Positions 10,001-16,791 of a stretch of DNA of 35,372 nt are shown here, piece after piece. The notes below the pieces were generated by a model, which was not told the origin of the DNA, made no database searches, and was given only the letters and a program-made list of their open reading frames with translations. A program made the translations under genes and the position numbers. The first letter of the stretch is position 1. Each line of letters opens with the position of its first letter. The DNA is from Bacteroidales bacterium (GTDB lineage Bacteria > Bacteroidota > Bacteroidia > Bacteroidales > F082): NCBI GenBank assembly GCA_027011095.1, contig JALVAQ010000103.1, positions 1-35,372 of the forward strand, read 5' to 3'.

Positions 10001-11387
10001 CACCATAATACATTTTAGTACCATCTTTCCATATACCACGCAACAGATTATAATACTGAGGAGCAATTTCGGGGTCACTCTGTGCAGGGTTTCCCCCGTT
10101 ATTATGGTAAACAAAGCGTCGCATTCCGAAACGTTCGTCGTCAATAATGCCATTTCCAAAGTTTACACCGTTGATACTTTCATCGCAACGCTGAACGGTT
10201 GTCATATCACCGGTATTCGGGTCAACTACAGAATCATACTTAGGATTGTCAATTCCATCGGGATCCATATATGGCCCCTGGAAAAAGTCAACACCTATGG
10301 CAGGTGGTTGATCGCCATACGATTCCACTTCACCGTTACCGTCAACATCCTTTCCGTTGTAACAATATCCTAATCCTCTGCTAACATCACAACCCACAAA
10401 GTCATCACGGGCATATCCAAGGTCGGTATCCACCCATGGTGAAAAATAGGTGTTGGTTAATTCATAGGTAGAGCGGTTAATAATTTCATAACTGTAAAAG
10501 GTCATGTTATTAATCACATCGTTGGTAGCAAAGGCAAAGGCCTGTGCTCTGATTTCCATACCGATGGCAGAACCCTGCGTTTCAGTATGTGCATTCCCTT
10601 TATCGTTAAAAACCCACCATAAAGTTTGGTCACCTTTAATAACCTGGTCGGAAAGTACACTACCATGAATAACGCCTTCAAGTTCTTCATCTTTAGTAGG
10701 TGTTTTGGTGTGGCATAATGAGTTATCAATATCGTAATAGGGGTAGTCACCTTTAAAAGGATCGTACTCTCCATCTCCATCGTTATCGTAAAAGGGTGCT
10801 AAATAATAGCTTTGTCCTTTGGATGGATCGCCATGAGCAGGCCAGTTTAGGATAGATTCGGGGATGTGATATTTTTCGTCCGGAACAAAAACACCGGTTT
10901 CAGGGTCGGTATGCGACAGAAACTCATCAACATCGGCACGATAAATTTTAAAATGTTTATCGTATTGCGAGCAGGTTGCTGCATCAATAGCTGCTGTTCC
11001 GTCGATGGTTAAGGGGCCTGTCCAGTAATCGACTCCTACCTGACGATAACGCAAAGCAGCCAATTTAAGCTGGTTGTTAATGTCGAGGCCACCAATCCAT
11101 AAAGCACCCGAAAACATAGAGGTAGCAGTACCATTTTTAGGTATATAATATTTGGAGCCTGTACCACCGGGTAAGTCCCACCACATATCACCACCTGTGT
11201 TGATACGTGCTTTCACATTGTTAATGTCAAGCCACTCAAAACCGGCAGCAGGAGCACAACCTGCCGTGGTATTTTTTAAAACGCGCTTTACTTTAAGACT
11301 GTCGTATTGCACCTCTCTTCCATAGGTTGTGGAAGCCATAAGTGATGAAATGAAAACAATCAATAAAATATGAGTAATATTCTTCAT
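7035..11387 (-). CDS. Large exported protein with C-terminal sorting/FlgD-like domain
   Basis: This protein of 1450 residues has a signal peptide (1-23, LLIVFISSLMASTTYG), so it is exported. I do not recognise an enzymatic domain. The body is rich in Asp, Asn, Gly and aromatic residues, with patches such as YDNDGDGEYDPFKGDYP and DVDGNGEVESYGD that look like calcium-binding DxDxDG loops. The last 90 residues, from DEIRVVPNPYYAYS through TIYNVSGVKVRQL to GGIYYIHVEAPEGEHVVKW, have the strand pattern of T9SS type A sorting domains and FlgD-like Ig folds. An extra Cys-containing tail, FCSQRVPDLNTF, extends beyond the usual end. It lies 51 bases after the receptor and 42 before the barrel gene, so a receptor-associated surface lipoprotein-like or secreted partner is plausible. 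Its ligand is unknown. Confidence 0.8.
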   Translation of the reverse strand: MKNITHILLIVFISSLMASTTYGREVQYDSLKVKRVLKNTTAGCAPAAGFEWLDINNVKARINTGGDMWWDLPGGTGSKYYIPKNGTATSMFSGALWIGGLDINNQLKLAALRYRQVGVDYWTGPLTIDGTAAIDAATCSQYDKHFKIYRADVDEFLSHTDPETGVFVPDEKYHIPESILNWPAHGDPSKGQSYYLAPFYDNDGDGEYDPFKGDYPYYDIDNSLCHTKTPTKDEELEGVIHGSVLSDQVIKGDQTLWWVFNDKGNAHTETQGSAIGMEIRAQAFAFATNDVINNMTFYSYEIINRSTYELTNTYFSPWVDTDLGYARDDFVGCDVSRGLGYCYNGKDVDGNGEVESYGDQPPAIGVDFFQGPYMDPDGIDNPKYDSVVDPNTGDMTTVQRCDESINGVNFGNGIIDDERFGMRRFVYHNNGGNPAQSDPEIAPQYYNLLRGIWKDGTKMYYGGTAYITGQGTVGPECDFMFPGDSDPCNWGTGGQPPNGGFGQNGFYWTEQTGNNGSPNPPGDRRFMQSAGPFTLKPGAVNYITVGIPWARATSGGAWASVELLRVVDDKCQALFDNCFKVIDGPTAPDLSVSELDRKFVFYISNSRSSNNYQEGYAEYDQNIIQPYPLDPTKRSDSLYRFEGYQIFQLKNDQVTIESIHDPDLMRLVAQFDLKNGVTKLVNYNYDESIGGNVPVVEVKGGDNGISHSFEITQDAFASGDVRLVNNKVYYYTAIAYAYNNYMDYNEDPNVNKGLYGQKKPYLSGRKNIKLYSAMPHRTVNGTIIKGDYGTRPEITRIAGYGNGGMTLELSDETVEQILSKPPASETNIFGGPDYPMVYNPTYKTNAGPVNVKVINPLGVKEGNFELWLDSLERVKIYGVSDVVGLVGDTTSKMVAKWHIKDKATGTIYTADTTIIMNNEQLFNDLGLSVQMTQPYQPGPITVGKVSIDNNMKPVKVVLSDNNGLISSSVVYEDSSQMWLSGVEDEDVPGYVLNWIRSGTYQSQELSNDDDWGMQTKPPNPWDPTEAYEKIANGTWAPYALTTYGNNSLIGGGVVQSRIGPAFNSSSKIFSGLDDLASVDIVFTPDKSKWSRCPVIEMSFDSLLAEGHAVQFGLRASPSVDKDGNFATPGSGPSNNPDDPNYISDHGMGWFPGYVINVETGERLNIIFSEDSYLGAFNGRDMLFNPTAKDPDAVHQYNDNNIFSGEGFNRMPVLGGKHYVYIMKHNRSVFDQLGFYAEFNSPAYDAGKYAHTVLDTLITDPYNNFLTPNFYSQIMYVGMPMATKGKEWLSNQATVKIRIATPYRRGYTSAALDTVYPGMDANNQYPIYEFTTKGISTEYSNPEKLVTDLDEIRVVPNPYYAYSAYEHNALDTRVKITNLPKKCTITIYNVSGVKVRQLTKDDPVTALEWDLKNFAGVPISGGIYYIHVEAPEGEHVVKWFCSQRVPDLNTF

Positions 11388-11438
11388 AATATATTCTGTT
11401 TATTCTTTAGTTACTATAACAATTATTAAGGTGTGACA

Positions 11439-14400
11439 TTAAAAGTTGAATGAAACGCCAAATCGAATCTGTCTCGGAGCACTATAGTTTCCGGGACGAT
11501 TAACATATATGCTGTATAATTCACGGTATGACTCGGGATCCAATTGGTTGTTAATTTCACGTTGCCATTCCGGTGCTGCAAGGTATCCGTCATCGTCGGC
11601 ATTGCCTGTGTAAGGATAAACGTTCATCACATTATGTGTATTGAGCACATTAAGTACGAGGAAGTAAACATTCATGTATGACTGATGGGTAGAGCCATCT
11701 TTCTTTTTACGTGCTTTAAAGTAAAAGTCTTTGTCAACACGCATATCAATTCTGAACTGCCATGGCAAGCGTGAACCTCCATAGGTACCACGAAGCAGGT
11801 GTACGCCGCCTGAAATGGGTGATGTAACATTTCGCGAAGCGGTGTAAGGAACACCTGAACCACCGCTCAGAGTCATGTTTACACCAAAATTGCTAAGAAG
11901 ATCAATGGGAGCTTTGCCTGACTTATCGCGATTAATGCGGGGGCCGTTGTATTTTTTACCATCGGCATAGCGAAAATCGAATACAATGTTAAACTGATGG
12001 CGTCTGTCCCAGGGCATTGGGAATGTGGAACGCAGGTTTGGTAATCCGGCAGCAATCAGCGAGGCAGCTGTTGTTGTGGATGAACCGGTAGCATCGGCAA
12101 ACTGAAGTGTATATGAGGCTCTCAGCTGGATGTTTCCGGTACGGCGTAAATCGTAGTCAACGGTTAATCCTTTTACGGTTCCAAAGTCGAGGTTATTATA
12201 AGAGGTATAATCTTTAGGGTAGGCTCCGTTAAAACGATACAACTGAATCATATTACGCATTTCACGATAAAAGGTTGAAAAGGTAATGGCTGATGTGTTG
12301 TTTAGTTTTTGAGTAAATCCCAATTCATAATCAATGGTTTTTTCAGGAGTAAGCGATGGGTTGTTGATTGCTCCGCTTATGGTGTTAAAATAGTAATAGG
12401 TGGCCGGTGTGGTATAAGTATTACTTGATGGCCGTTGTGTTAACACATCATAGTGGGCAAAAAACAGGGCTTCATCCGAAATAGGGAATGAAAATGAGAT
12501 ACGTGGCATAATGCTGACCTGAGGGTCGTAATCTTTAAATGAGTTGATATCAACCCTGTCTTGATTCTGATTCTGAAGCACTGGTGAAATTCCACTACCT
12601 ACATCCAGTATAGAAGGGTCTTGAATTTCAACTCCCTGAGCATTGTACCAAATATTTCCATTACGGTATCCTGTTACTCTGGTTGGGTTTTCAACTTTAT
12701 CGGCATAAACAACATAATCGCTTCCTATGTTACCGGGATGTGAGATTTGATTGCCACCAAGGTTATTTACCTCACTTGCTGTTTTGGCAGGGAATAATAA
12801 ATAGGGGTCTTTTAATACTTTTTGGTTGGCATCGAACCGGTCAACACGAACACCTATATTAAAGATAAGGTCTTTAATGGAGAATTTATCCTGAATATAG
12901 CCGGCCATATAAATTGGTTTGAAAGAGCCGATATTACGGGTGTACATGCCGTTTGCATCTTGTTTGCCAAAAAAGTCATCGTAAGTGGGTTGGTTTTTTA
13001 GTTTGTTTCCTTTATAGTCGAAACCATAATAACTAATGTATGAGTTACCGTCATTCCAAAGTTCATCGGGAGCAAACATGTCGATGTTAAAGAGGTCTTT
13101 ATCCAGTTGAACAGTGTGCTTATCGCCATTCTTATCAAAATACTCAATCGTCTGATTGTCGTAATCATAAGAGTCGATGGTGATAAAATCAAGGCCGTCA
13201 ACAGGAAGCCCGAGTTTTTCGCGCAGGTTTTTGTCAAAAGTACGTTGAGTAAGGGCATCGTATTTTCTATAATAGATAATGGTGTCAACTATACCATCGT
13301 GTTGTACTAAATATGGGTTGTCCTTATCCAGTTCCATAATGTGAAAGTTTGTAAGTTGACGCATCAGGTTCCACATGCCTGTGGTTGCCCAACTGATTCC
13401 CGAATTGGAACGTTGTTCGTATTGGAATCCCAGTTTAATATCGTGGTCGCCAAGATCCATCGAAGCATCCAATTTCAGGTTATACTGGTCGTTGTCGTAT
13501 CTGCCGTAGCCAACCTGGTTGGTACCCGGTGACTGATACAATCCATATACCGATCCCGGCCGGCTTCCGTTAAGTAAACCTCCACCAAGTAAAATGTTAT
13601 CGGTGTTATCGTAATGGCCTTCAGAATATCCGGCAAATGTATTGTAATAACTTGTGGTGTATTGTGCAACAAGCGGATTGTAATCTTCGGGTGTCCATGT
13701 AGTTAACGTATCGTAATCCCATTTGTTTAACAGCCATACATTATCGTAGGTAATGCCGTTAACTGTGTCGCTACCCAATTCATAGGTAGGGCTTTTATAA
13801 GTACTGAATTTTCCAAGATAGCCATATTTAAAAATGTCATCCCAATGGTTGGGGTCGCCATGTTCGCCGCGAACTTTGGTGTAGTCGGCCTGAATGGTGT
13901 ATAACACATTTTTTAACAACGATTTGCTATCGCTTGCCGAGGGGAAACGTTGGGTGAACCTGACGTAACCACGAATGGTTTCATCGTTGAAAACGCCATT
14001 TTTTTTGTAGTTTAATAATGAAGGGTCGGGACCATTAGAAGATCTGAATGCATTTCGGTGCGAACGGTTATAGGCACCGCCGAAAGTTAAGGTGATATTT
14101 TCGGTTGTACGTACGCTTATGTTACCAAGCAGGTTAATATTCCAATTGGTGGTGTTTTTTGAATAATTTAATTTTTGCAGGTCGTCATTCCGTAAAAAGT
14201 TACCATTAATAAAGGTACCGGAACCAGAACCGGCAGGCCTTAACGGATTTTGTTCGAGGTTAGCCAGCACATCATCTTTGGCATAATAATGTCCAACAGC
14301 TGATAGCGCCCCGTCTTTACGGTAGTATCCATCGCCGGCAATGAAAAAACCGAGCAGTGCGGTACCATTTTTATCTTTTCCTTTAATTAACGGCCCCATA

Positions 14401-15161
14401 ACATTGAATCCCAGACGGTTGTAACCGAAAGCATCGAGAAATTGAGAGGTTTCCATTTCGAGTCCTGCACCAAATTTACGCGAAGCACCCTTGGTAGTAA
14501 CATTAATAACTCCCGATGTGGCATCGCCATACTGAGCTGGTGTACCACCGAGGATTACGTCAACTTGTTCGATGGCCGATTGCGGAACGGAGGAGTTACC
14601 AATTACTCTGATACCATCAATGTACATGGCTGTTGCGTTTGAACGGGCACCCCGGACACTACCGCGCTCACCATCTTTTGAAAACACACCTCCCACTGTG
14701 GTTGCAACTGCGTTGGCACTACGGTTAGGCATTTTTGAAATCTCTTCGGAAGTTACCGAAGCACCGCTGGAAGTTTCATCCTTTGAAATAAGTGGAACCG
14801 TGTAGTCCACAATTTCAACTTCATCAAGGGTTTCCGAAGTTGGTGTCATTACGATGTCGTAAAACCGGGTTTTATCGGCCGAAATGGCCATGCCGTTTAC
14901 AATAACTGTTTTGTAGCCGATGTAGGTGGCTTTTAAACTGTATTTTCCCGGAGGGATGGGTTTAATCTGATAGTTACCATCAAAATCGGAGGTGGCACCT
15001 CCAATCATTGTTCCGTTGTTTTCCAACACGATATTTGCAAAAGGAACGGGTTCTTTGGTAGTTTTATCAATAACTTTTCCTTTTAGAGCACCTTGCTGAG
15101 CAAACAACATAATGCCACCGGAAAGAATCAAACCAAATGTAAGGAGTAATTTTCTAATCAT
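11439..15161 (-). CDS. TonB-dependent receptor with carboxypeptidase-regulatory-like domain
   Basis: This is a 1240-residue outer-membrane transporter. Residues 1-21 are a signal peptide (ending IMLFAQ). Residues 24-105 form a CarboxypepD-reg-like beta-sandwich (GKVIDKTTKEPVPFANIVL, then GNYQIKPIPPGKYSLKATYIGYK). A plug follows at about 130-230, with SVRGARSNATAMYIDGIRV and PAQYGDATSGVINVTTKG. The rest is the 22-strand barrel, ending IRFGVSFNF with the C-terminal aromatic residue needed for BAM insertion. No SusD-like lipoprotein is adjacent. Instead a 1450-residue exported protein and a PorV/PorQ-family barrel follow in the same operon, so this is not a classical polysaccharide-utilisation pair. 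The substrate cannot be predicted. Confidence 0.95.
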   Translation of the reverse strand: MIRKLLLTFGLILSGGIMLFAQQGALKGKVIDKTTKEPVPFANIVLENNGTMIGGATSDFDGNYQIKPIPPGKYSLKATYIGYKTVIVNGMAISADKTRFYDIVMTPTSETLDEVEIVDYTVPLISKDETSSGASVTSEEISKMPNRSANAVATTVGGVFSKDGERGSVRGARSNATAMYIDGIRVIGNSSVPQSAIEQVDVILGGTPAQYGDATSGVINVTTKGASRKFGAGLEMETSQFLDAFGYNRLGFNVMGPLIKGKDKNGTALLGFFIAGDGYYRKDGALSAVGHYYAKDDVLANLEQNPLRPAGSGSGTFINGNFLRNDDLQKLNYSKNTTNWNINLLGNISVRTTENITLTFGGAYNRSHRNAFRSSNGPDPSLLNYKKNGVFNDETIRGYVRFTQRFPSASDSKSLLKNVLYTIQADYTKVRGEHGDPNHWDDIFKYGYLGKFSTYKSPTYELGSDTVNGITYDNVWLLNKWDYDTLTTWTPEDYNPLVAQYTTSYYNTFAGYSEGHYDNTDNILLGGGLLNGSRPGSVYGLYQSPGTNQVGYGRYDNDQYNLKLDASMDLGDHDIKLGFQYEQRSNSGISWATTGMWNLMRQLTNFHIMELDKDNPYLVQHDGIVDTIIYYRKYDALTQRTFDKNLREKLGLPVDGLDFITIDSYDYDNQTIEYFDKNGDKHTVQLDKDLFNIDMFAPDELWNDGNSYISYYGFDYKGNKLKNQPTYDDFFGKQDANGMYTRNIGSFKPIYMAGYIQDKFSIKDLIFNIGVRVDRFDANQKVLKDPYLLFPAKTASEVNNLGGNQISHPGNIGSDYVVYADKVENPTRVTGYRNGNIWYNAQGVEIQDPSILDVGSGISPVLQNQNQDRVDINSFKDYDPQVSIMPRISFSFPISDEALFFAHYDVLTQRPSSNTYTTPATYYYFNTISGAINNPSLTPEKTIDYELGFTQKLNNTSAITFSTFYREMRNMIQLYRFNGAYPKDYTSYNNLDFGTVKGLTVDYDLRRTGNIQLRASYTLQFADATGSSTTTAASLIAAGLPNLRSTFPMPWDRRHQFNIVFDFRYADGKKYNGPRINRDKSGKAPIDLLSNFGVNMTLSGGSGVPYTASRNVTSPISGGVHLLRGTYGGSRLPWQFRIDMRVDKDFYFKARKKKDGSTHQSYMNVYFLVLNVLNTHNVMNVYPYTGNADDDGYLAAPEWQREINNQLDPESYRELYSIYVNRPGNYSAPRQIRFGVSFNF

Positions 15162-15275
15162 ATCCGCAATTTTATATCCATAATGATAGACTAACTGTAT
15201 TATTAAAAGGGTCGGTAAATTTATAATTAATTAATAAATCAACTACTAAATCACCAAATTTTTAACCAATAAAAA

Positions 15276-15737
15276 TTATATATATTTCTGATTTAATATT
15301 TCAGAATAAATAAATGCTTTTTTCAAATTAAAATTTCTGTTACTTATTTCTCTTTTCTGTTTATTAGTCTTGACAACAATTTCAGTTTCATCCAATGCTG
15401 ATCTTGCTTCCAGCGACTCTTCACTTTCCTCCTCTTCATAAATGTCGGAATCGGTAAAACGCCTTACCGTTTCAATAGAGGACTCATTCTTTTTGTTTTC
15501 GGTTGCAATGTTAAAATCGTTTTTAACATTAAAGTTTTCTTCCGGTTCTATTTTGGTGCCTTGTGTGTATTGTGCAAGCAGCTCCTCAAAAAGGCTGTTT
15601 TTTTTGCTTGTTTTACCATGGGAAACTGCAGTGGATGACTTCTGCTTTTTCTTGCCGGAACGAAAAGCCGAATAGCCTATCCAGACAAGCCCGGCAAGTA
15701 CTAAAAAAACATCCTGAAACGATCCTTGATATACCAT
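15276..15737 (-). CDS. Hypothetical protein with N-terminal membrane anchor
   Basis: This 153-residue protein is not assigned to a family. One hydrophobic segment at residues 8-26 (QDVFLVLAGLVWIGYSAF) is followed by a basic stretch KKKQK. The rest looks like a soluble, largely disordered acidic/basic tail, with EEEESEESLEARSALDE near residue 100. The pattern suggests a short extracellular N-terminus and a cytoplasmic tail. It has an ATG start, codon use like its neighbours, and stands alone between the receptor gene and the AtpI-like gene, separated by 114 and 216 bases. Similar small anchored proteins of unknown function are common in Bacteroidota. Confidence 0.65.
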   Translation of the reverse strand: MVYQGSFQDVFLVLAGLVWIGYSAFRSGKKKQKSSTAVSHGKTSKKNSLFEELLAQYTQGTKIEPEENFNVKNDFNIATENKKNESSIETVRRFTDSDIYEEEESEESLEARSALDETEIVVKTNKQKREISNRNFNLKKAFIYSEILNQKYI

Positions 15738-15953
15738 AAAAATGCTTATCGTTAAGAAACGTTAAAAGTATAAAAATAAATGAAAGTGGCAGGTATAATG
15801 CGAAATTTTTTTACAATCGCTTGCAGTACTATTTTTTATACTGATTTATTTTTAATATTCTTGCTTTTTCTAAACAAAAAATCCCCAAAAACAAATCTCA
15901 ATAATCAAATCGGTTTCAAGTTTTGGAATTTGTTATTTGTAAATTGTCTTTTC

Positions 15954-16346
15954 CTATTTATTCGGGTTTGGCTTGTTCATACCAAGTAAAACTGCAACTT
16001 CATAAATTAAAAGTGCCAGATAATAGACTAAAAATGTTAAAATAAACGAAACGGCATCGTCGGGATTAAGCCATGCATAAACAAATAGCAGTACTGCAAA
16101 CAGTATCATTTTTCCAAAACTAACCAGCAGGTAGGTGTTTACAAATTTTACCATTCTGGCTTTTAATGAATTTACCAGGAGGTATAAAACTCCCAGTGTA
16201 AGAATATACATAACAAGTAAAATTACAGGCCAGTGTATGGTTGGTTTTAAAGCGGGCATCCACTGCTCAGCAGCAAAGGACAAAGCAGTTATAAGCAATA
16301 CAAAAACAGTAAACCGTATTGCCAGTTTTTTAAAGGTTGTTTCCAT
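15954..16346 (-). CDS. Four-helix membrane protein, AtpI-like
   Basis: This 130-residue protein has four predicted membrane helices, at about residues 8-26, 35-59, 66-90 and 96-120. Its position 3 bases after an AtpZ-type gene and its size match the small hydrophobic protein usually found between atpZ and atpB in ATP synthase operons of Bacteroidota. AtpI-type proteins are linked to assembly of the F0 c-ring and to Mg2+ supply. No atpB, atpE or atpF follows here; the next gene is an unrelated hypothetical. The AtpI label rests on topology and neighbour, not on a motif I can name. Confidence 0.6.
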   Translation of the reverse strand: METTFKKLAIRFTVFVLLITALSFAAEQWMPALKPTIHWPVILLVMYILTLGVLYLLVNSLKARMVKFVNTYLLVSFGKMILFAVLLFVYAWLNPDDAVSFILTFLVYYLALLIYEVAVLLGMNKPNPNK

Positions 16347-16349
16347 TAT

Positions 16350-16613
16350 TTATCTTTTTTCTTTTTTCTTTTTTCTTTTTTCTTGCTCCCCACTATCCCT
16401 GTTATACCTGAACAATTCGCGCATTCCGCACAATACCGAAATTATTACACCCAATATGGTAAGTACCAAGGTGAATACCGGGAATTTCCATGCGATTAAT
16501 TTGTCCAACTCTTTACCACCAAAGGCTCCGGCAATAATAATTACACCCATTTGGATGGCCAACGATGAATACTTGGCGTAAAACTTTAACGGATTTTCTT
16601 TTTGTTCTGCCAT
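16350..16613 (-). CDS. atpZ: AtpZ/AtpI family protein
   Basis: This 87-residue protein has two membrane helices (about 14-34 and 42-64) and a very basic C-terminus. The core, from YAKYSSLAIQMGVIIIAGA through GGKELDKL to FPVFTLVLTILGVIIS, is the conserved AtpZ pattern, a putative ATP synthase accessory protein. I chose the ATG at 16613. An upstream TTG at 16646 in the same frame would add 11 residues (MTSLNNSAHNI) and is less likely. A TATCTTTG -7 box lies 45 bases upstream. The C-terminal Lys/Arg run is encoded by four perfect copies of a 7-base repeat. The AtpI-like gene follows after 3 bases. Confidence 0.85.
   Translation of the reverse strand: MAEQKENPLKFYAKYSSLAIQMGVIIIAGAFGGKELDKLIAWKFPVFTLVLTILGVIISVLCGMRELFRYNRDSGEQEKRKKKKEKR
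16354..16381. repeat. Heptanucleotide tandem repeat, four perfect copies of CTTTTTT
   Basis: Plus-strand CTTTTTT is repeated exactly four times. On the coding strand this is (GAAAAAA)4, lying inside the last codons of atpZ, one base before the stop codon and 8 bases before the start of the AtpI-like gene. Slippage by one unit would shift the reading frame at the atpZ end and change the spacing to the next start. Confidence 0.9.
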
Positions 16614-16658
16614 AATATTGTGTGCGGAATTGTTGAGACTGGTCAACGTTTATCTATA

Positions 16659-16666
16659 CAAAGATA
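16659..16666 (-). promoter_or_regulatory. Possible -7 box of the atpZ promoter
   Basis: TATCTTTG on the minus strand matches TAnnTTTG exactly, 45 bases upstream of the atpZ ATG. A clear TTG at -33 is not seen. Confidence 0.4.
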
Positions 16667-16702
16667 GGTTATTTTAAGAGATTTGTGGATGAAAAACAGG
16701 AA

Positions 16703-16791
16703 ATAGCTATATTGTATCCCCACTATACTCTTTGATCGTCCGAACGTGCCGGACGGGCAGGCAAATCCGAACGAGCTTGGATAGCGATATT
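16703..16791. repeat. GC-rich intergenic patch bounded by 11-bp direct repeats
   Basis: ATAGCTATATT (16703-16713) and ATAGCGATATT (16781-16791) are near-identical direct repeats, and the second runs into the porW stop codon. Between them is a GC-rich stretch (16737-16780) unlike its surroundings. It holds two copies of TCCGAACG (16739 and 16766) and a small stem GTCCG/CGGAC. It looks like a short inserted or dispersed repeat, but no copy elsewhere in the window supports this. Confidence 0.4.

Noticed and set aside
15780-15989. 69-codon plus-strand hydrophobic frame between the hypothetical and AtpI-like genes
   Set aside because: AT-rich intergenic DNA easily gives Phe/Leu/Ile-rich frames. 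It overlaps the AtpI-like gene in antisense and has no promoter box I can see.
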